Positions 60,285 to 64,000 of a DNA stretch of 64,000 nt are shown piece by piece. Source of the stretch: Pseudomonas sp. Q11 (GTDB lineage Bacteria; Pseudomonadota; Gammaproteobacteria; Pseudomonadales; Pseudomonadaceae); the NCBI RefSeq assembly GCF_024494355.1, contig NZ_JAKNQY010000015.1:93110-157109 (forward strand), written 5' to 3'. Position 1 is the first letter of the stretch. Each line of letters opens with the position of its first letter. Under the pieces are notes generated by a model that was not told the DNA's origin, ran no database searches, and was given only the letters and a program-made list of their open reading frames with translations. The position numbers and the translations under genes are program-made.

Positions 60285-61270
60285 GCTACGTCAGCGTCCA
60301 ACACTTGCAAAAAAGCTATGCCGGCACGCCGGTGTTCAGCGACATCAATTGCGAAATCCATAAGGGCGAGTTCGTCACCCTTCTCGGTCCTTCCGGCTGC
60401 GGCAAGTCCACGCTGCTGCGCTGCATCGCCGGCCTGACCGCGGTGGATGCGGGGCAGATCCTGCTGGACGGCCAAGACATCGTCCCGCTGAGCCCGCAAA
60501 AACGCGGGATCGGCATGGTGTTCCAGAGCTACGCCTTGTTTCCCAACATGACCGTGGAGCAGAACGTCGCCTTCGGCCTGCGCATGCAAAAGGTTGCGGG
60601 TGAGGACAGCCGCCAACGAGTGCTGGAAATTCTGCGGCTGGTGGAGCTGCACGACTTTGCCGCTCGCTACCCCCATCAACTTTCCGGCGGCCAATGCCAG
60701 CGCGTAGCCTTGGCTCGCTCCCTGGTGACCCGCCCACGCCTGTTGCTGCTGGACGAGCCGCTGTCGGCCCTGGATGCGCGGATTCGCAAACATTTGCGCG
60801 AGCAGATCCGCCAGATCCAGCGCGAGCTGGGCCTGACCACGATCTTCGTCACACACGATCAGGAAGAAGCCCTGACCATGTCTGACCGGATTTTCCTGAT
60901 GAACCAGGGAAAGATCGTACAAAGCGGCGATGCCGAAACCCTTTACACTGCGCCGGTCGATGTCTTTGCCGCAGGCTTCATCGGCAATTACAACCTGCTG
61001 GACGCCGACAGCGCCAGCAAACTGCTGCAACGGCCAGTGACCGGTCGTCTCGCCATTCGCCCGGAAGCCATTGAACTGAGCCGCAGCGGCGAGCTCGATG
61101 CGCTGATCCGCAGCCACAGCCTGCTGGGCAACGTGATCCGTTACCGGGTCGAGGCTCGCGGCGTAGAGCTGGTGGTCGATGTGCTCAATCGTTCGGCCGC
61201 CGATTTGCACCCCGATGGCACACGACTGTCACTTTCCATCGATTCAACGGCGTTGTGTGAGGTAGCCTGA
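60281..61270 (+). CDS. ABC transporter ATP-binding protein (PotA/PhnT-like)
   Basis: A 329-residue ATPase. Walker A is LLGPSGCGKSTLL, the signature LSGGQCQRVALARSLV, Walker B LLLLDEPLSALDARIR, with the switch histidine in VFVTHDQEEALT (read IFVTHDQEEALTM). The C-terminal 90 residues form a TOBE domain (NVIRYRVEARGVELVVDVLNRS). It completes the importer and overlaps permease 2 by four bases. Confidence 0.94.
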   Translation: MSYVSVQHLQKSYAGTPVFSDINCEIHKGEFVTLLGPSGCGKSTLLRCIAGLTAVDAGQILLDGQDIVPLSPQKRGIGMVFQSYALFPNMTVEQNVAFGLRMQKVAGEDSRQRVLEILRLVELHDFAARYPHQLSGGQCQRVALARSLVTRPRLLLLDEPLSALDARIRKHLREQIRQIQRELGLTTIFVTHDQEEALTMSDRIFLMNQGKIVQSGDAETLYTAPVDVFAAGFIGNYNLLDADSASKLLQRPVTGRLAIRPEAIELSRSGELDALIRSHSLLGNVIRYRVEARGVELVVDVLNRSAADLHPDGTRLSLSIDSTALCEVA

Positions 61271-61316
61271 TGGCTTTATTGATTTTGAAGCTGATTTTGA
61301 AAAGGAAAGCGCGCTG

Positions 61317-61970
61317 ATGGCCCTGGCAATTTTTGATCTGGACGAAACCCTGATCCACGGCGATTGCGCCACCCTCTGGAGCGAGCAGATGGGGCGCCTG
61401 GGCTGGGTCGATCCAGAGTCGTTCATGCGTCGCAACAACGAGCTGATGGACGCCTACAGCCACGGCAAGCTGAGCATGGAAGCGTACATGGACTTCAGCC
61501 TGGAACCGATGATCGGCCGCACCCCGGAAGAAATCGAACACCTGGTGACGCCGTGGGTGGAAGACTTCATTGAACCGATCATCTTCAGCGACGCCACCAA
61601 GACCATCGCCGAACACCGAAAGGCCGGTGACCGGATCCTGGTGATCTCCGCCTCCGGCACGCACCTGGTCAAGCCGATTGCCGAACGCCTGGGCATCGAT
61701 GAGATCCTGGCGATTGAACTCGAAGTGACCCATGGGGTGTACAGCGGCAAGACCGTCGGCACCCTGACCTATCGCGAAGGCAAGATCGCGCGACTGCTGG
61801 ACTGGTTGGACGCCGAAGAAGAAAACCTTGAGGGCGCGAGTTTCTATTCCGACTCGCGCAATGACCTGCCGCTGCTACAGCGGGTAGATTATCCCCATGT
61901 GGTCAACCCGGATCCGGTGTTGAAGGCCCATGCCGAATCGGCCGGGTGGCCGATCCATACCTGGAAATGA
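61317..61970 (+). CDS. HAD-IB family phosphatase (SerB-like)
   Basis: A 217-residue phosphatase. Motif I is AIFDLDETLIHGD (D-x-D), motif II VISASGTHLV, the motif III lysine is in YREGKIARLL and motif IV is SFYSDSRNDLPLL. Phosphoserine phosphatase and related enzymes share this fold. The gene lies 46 bases after the ATPase gene with AAGGAAA before its ATG, so it is probably the last gene of the importer operon. It could remove the phosphate left after the NPP-like enzyme cleaves a phosphodiester. Confidence 0.88.
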   Translation: MALAIFDLDETLIHGDCATLWSEQMGRLGWVDPESFMRRNNELMDAYSHGKLSMEAYMDFSLEPMIGRTPEEIEHLVTPWVEDFIEPIIFSDATKTIAEHRKAGDRILVISASGTHLVKPIAERLGIDEILAIELEVTHGVYSGKTVGTLTYREGKIARLLDWLDAEEENLEGASFYSDSRNDLPLLQRVDYPHVVNPDPVLKAHAESAGWPIHTWK

Positions 61971-62006
61971 ACACTGAGCAGTCCCAGAAAGAACACCCAG
62001 GCTTTT

Positions 62007-62136
62007 GTGGCGAGGGAGCTTGCTCCCGCTCGGCTGCGAAGCAGTCGTAAACCGGTTGACGCGATCTGCCTGGGCAATGGCGGCGTCTCGATTTGGCGCG
62101 GCTACGCCGCCCAGCGGGAGCAAGCTCCCTCGCCAC
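62007..62136. repeat. REP pair
   Basis: GTGGCGAGGGAGCTTGCTCC starts at 62007 and its inverse ends at 62136. It lies between the convergent HAD phosphatase and DUF2182 genes. Confidence 0.85.
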
Positions 62137-62189
62137 GGGGAACGAGGTGTATCGATAAACCCTGGCAATAAGGCTCCCACAGGTTCCGC

Positions 62190-62978
62190 CTAGCCCAACA
62201 GCAGCCACAGGCCCCAGCCGAGCAACAACACACCGCAGATACGACTGAGCCAGAGTCCCTGCGGCAGGTTTTTCTCCAGCAGGATGAAGGCACCGATCAC
62301 TGCCACCCAGAGCAGATTCATCACGCCGACCACGAACAGCAGGCCCATCAGGGCCCAGCAGCAGCCCAGGCAATAAGCGCCATGGGCCAGCCCCATGCGC
62401 CAGCCGCCAAGCACGCCGGGGCGCCAATAGCCGAGAAGAAAATGCAGCGGCCCGCGACAATGCTCAAGGCAGACTGCCTTGCTTGGCAACCACTGATAGA
62501 TGCCTGCAACCAATAGCAGGCCGGCGGCCAGCGCGGTACTGCTGCTGTGCATCCCCGGACTGAGCAGGGCGAGCCGCTCGAGCGCCCATTGCAGCGCCGT
62601 AGCGCCCAGGGCGAAGCCGGCCCAGACCAAGCCATAGGCGCTGCTGAACAGCAGCAGCGCCAGGTGTCGCTGCGGTGCCGGCATGCGCTTGCGCAGCATC
62701 TGCTGGTAGATCAGCAGCATGGGCAGGGCGCTGGGCAGCATCATGCCGATCATCATCACCACCCACATGGCGAACATCAGCAGAGCATCGCCCAGGCTCC
62801 AGGGCATGAACATACCGGCCATTGCCGCATCGGCCATACCGCCCGGCGCACTCATGTCGCGGGCCATCTGCAGCAGAATCAGCCAGGCCAGGGCGGTCAG
62901 CGCGAGCAGGCAGAGCAGGAACAACAACTGCTCGCCTGTCAGTCGCTTGCTCTGCGTCACCGCCTGAGGTTCCGCCAT
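62190..62978 (-). CDS. DUF2182 integral membrane protein
   Basis: A 262-residue membrane protein with about seven segments. It has methionine-rich helices (MFMPWSLGDALLMFAMWVVMMIGMMLPSALPMLL), a CLEHCRGP motif in the middle and GLAHGAYCLGCCWALM, the features of the predicted metal-binding DUF2182 family. It starts two bases after the DUF1326 stop, so the two form one unit. Confidence 0.85.
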   Translation of the reverse strand: MAEPQAVTQSKRLTGEQLLFLLCLLALTALAWLILLQMARDMSAPGGMADAAMAGMFMPWSLGDALLMFAMWVVMMIGMMLPSALPMLLIYQQMLRKRMPAPQRHLALLLFSSAYGLVWAGFALGATALQWALERLALLSPGMHSSSTALAAGLLLVAGIYQWLPSKAVCLEHCRGPLHFLLGYWRPGVLGGWRMGLAHGAYCLGCCWALMGLLFVVGVMNLLWVAVIGAFILLEKNLPQGLWLSRICGVLLLGWGLWLLLG

Positions 62979-62980
62979 CG

Positions 62981-63616
62981 TTACGGCTCTATGCCATGGC
63001 CGGTGAAGTGCACGTGGGCAAGGTGGCTATGACTGCCCTGGGATTGGAGCTTGAGGGCTGAATGCGTCTGGTAGCTGCCGCTGGCTACTTCGGCCTCCAG
63101 GAACTCGAAGCCGTCGGGCAGGGACAGGCGGACTCGATGAGGTGAACCGTCGATCGGGCTGCGGATCGGCTCGCCGCTGGCCTGCAGCACGCCTGGAATG
63201 TCCAGGTGCGCCAACCGCTGATCGACATCGATGGATAGGGTGATGGGTACGAACTGCGGTTCGAACATTTCACTCATGGTGCTGCTGAACACCTGGAACA
63301 CGTTGGCCCCGGGGTCGCTCTCCAGGCCAGAGAGAATGGTCAGCAGGGCCTGGCGTTGCGCCTCGTCGGCGCGTTCATCGATGAACACCTGACAACTGCC
63401 GTTGCCCTCATGGATGGCGCCCGGCCAAGCGAAGGTGGCGGCCCAACACAAGCCTCCCAGCGCCACTTGATTGAAATACCCGCGTTCCACTCGCATCGAC
63501 GTCACCGCATGGCAGTGGCCATGGGTCGGTGGTGCGTTGAATTGACAGGGGCAGCCCCAATTGCAGTTGCAGGCAATGAATTCGACGCCCTGCATGCGCC
63601 ATTCGGTGGTGGCCAT
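62981..63616 (-). CDS. DUF1326 cysteine-motif protein
   Basis: A 211-residue soluble protein. The N-terminus EFIACNCNWGCPCQFNAPPTHGHCHA carries five cysteines and three histidines in a C-N-C-x3-C-x-C pattern, the DUF1326 hallmark and a likely metal or redox site. The C-terminus is histidine-rich (GSHSHLAHVHFTGHGIEP). AGAGG precedes the ATG at 63616. Function unknown. Pairing with DUF2182 suggests metal handling. Confidence 0.85.
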   Translation of the reverse strand: MATTEWRMQGVEFIACNCNWGCPCQFNAPPTHGHCHAVTSMRVERGYFNQVALGGLCWAATFAWPGAIHEGNGSCQVFIDERADEAQRQALLTILSGLESDPGANVFQVFSSTMSEMFEPQFVPITLSIDVDQRLAHLDIPGVLQASGEPIRSPIDGSPHRVRLSLPDGFEFLEAEVASGSYQTHSALKLQSQGSHSHLAHVHFTGHGIEP

Positions 63617-63821
63617 GATCAACCTCTTCACCTGGTTGGTGAAATGAAAGCTGCGGTTACCCCCATCCCTCCATTCATTAACGCTAGCAGGGTGCACGCA
63701 TCGGATACGGGCTACTGACCAAAGGTCGGCTTGCCCGTGGGCGCCGGTCAGAGGTGCAAGCCACCGGCGATGGCAGGTCCTTTGGAATGTGAGGCAGAGC
63801 GCGGGAACGCCTGTTCGCGAT

Positions 63822-64000
63822 TTTCAGCATCAATGCAAGCTGACCCACCGCTATCGCGAGCAAGCTTTGCTCCCACGGGGGATTTGTGGTGAAACACCGA
63901 ATACCTGAGCCCTCGCGACCCACGTGGGAGTAAGGCTTGCCCGCGATGGCAGCCGCACTTTCAGCATCAATGCAAGCTGACCCACCGCTATCGCGAGCAA
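63822..64000. repeat. 42-base direct repeat with REP units, running off the window
   Basis: The segment 63822-63863 (TTTCAGCATCAATGCAAGCT and on to ATCGCGAGCAA) recurs identically at 63959-64000, 137 bases apart. The repeated unit includes a REP unit of the GTGGGAGCAAAGC type at its end, with another inverse copy at 63924-63947. The array may continue beyond the window. The remaining gap 63617-63821 holds nothing recognised. Confidence 0.8.

Noticed and set aside
1..64000. CRISPR arrays, tRNA or rRNA genes.
   Set aside because: Repeats seen are REP palindromes, not evenly spaced direct repeats with unique spacers, and I noticed no cloverleaf tRNA or rRNA sequence.

Overview
The window is a 64 kb piece of a GC-rich gammaproteobacterial chromosome. 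It almost certainly comes from the Pseudomonas fluorescens group. The evidence is the protein families, three families of short REP-type palindromes that fill most intergenic gaps, and a gene order (lauroyl acyltransferase, minCDE, rluA, apeB, GntR, ABC cluster) that I recall from other Pseudomonas. Most of it is core metabolism on both strands. Two regions stand out as accessory: a degraded integrated element (about 22.3-30.7 kb) and a toxin-like locus (36.1-41.6 kb).

Layout. Positions 1-6.6 kb hold a plus-strand glyoxylate-to-pyruvate operon: the end of gcl, then hyi, glxR, a glycerate kinase gene, pykF and a urea transporter. Next come a Kv-type channel, an MFS exporter, small proteins, an ankyrin protein and a long-chain acyl-CoA synthetase (6.6-12.4 kb). 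The minus-strand run at 13.0-17.2 kb is aroC, an MFS carrier and the methionine-salvage genes mtnB, mtnD and mtnC. Then come an exported hydrolase, prmB, a cysteine hydrolase and an Smr-domain gene (17.3-22.2 kb).

The element sits inside the 5' end of folE. The native first nine codons are stranded at 22311, and an intact folE with a replaced 5' end lies at 30705/30720. Between them are a frameshifted HEPN-domain gene, a lipoprotein gene, a secreted orphan, a two-gene O-acyltransferase operon, an ISL3 transposase scar, a phage Dam scar, a lysis cassette with nested Rz/Rz1 spanins, and an integrase that has lost its N-terminus.

From 31.3 to 36 kb lie a glutaredoxin-like gene, an aminotransferase/MarR divergent pair with duplicated operator-like repeats, a purine permease and a LysE exporter. 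A 1241-residue protein with a TcdA/TcdB-like pore segment and RTX-like repeats, plus an unrecognised 532-residue partner, occupy 36.1-41.6 kb. The ureide cluster follows (41.7-48.2 kb): uraH, puuE, uraD, alc, allA, puuD and an outer-membrane channel. It converts urate to glyoxylate and urea, which the gcl operon and the urea transporter at the other end of the window can handle. TTGTATACAA-like palindromes before the purine permease and between uraH and puuE suggest one shared regulator.

The last part (48.4-63.6 kb) carries a patatin, LpxL, MinCDE, RluA, ApeB, a UTRA-type GntR regulator and an ABC importer. A phosphodiesterase-like alkaline-phosphatase-superfamily enzyme and a HAD phosphatase are built into that importer cluster. 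It closes with a DUF2182/DUF1326 pair. No tRNA, rRNA or CRISPR array was seen.
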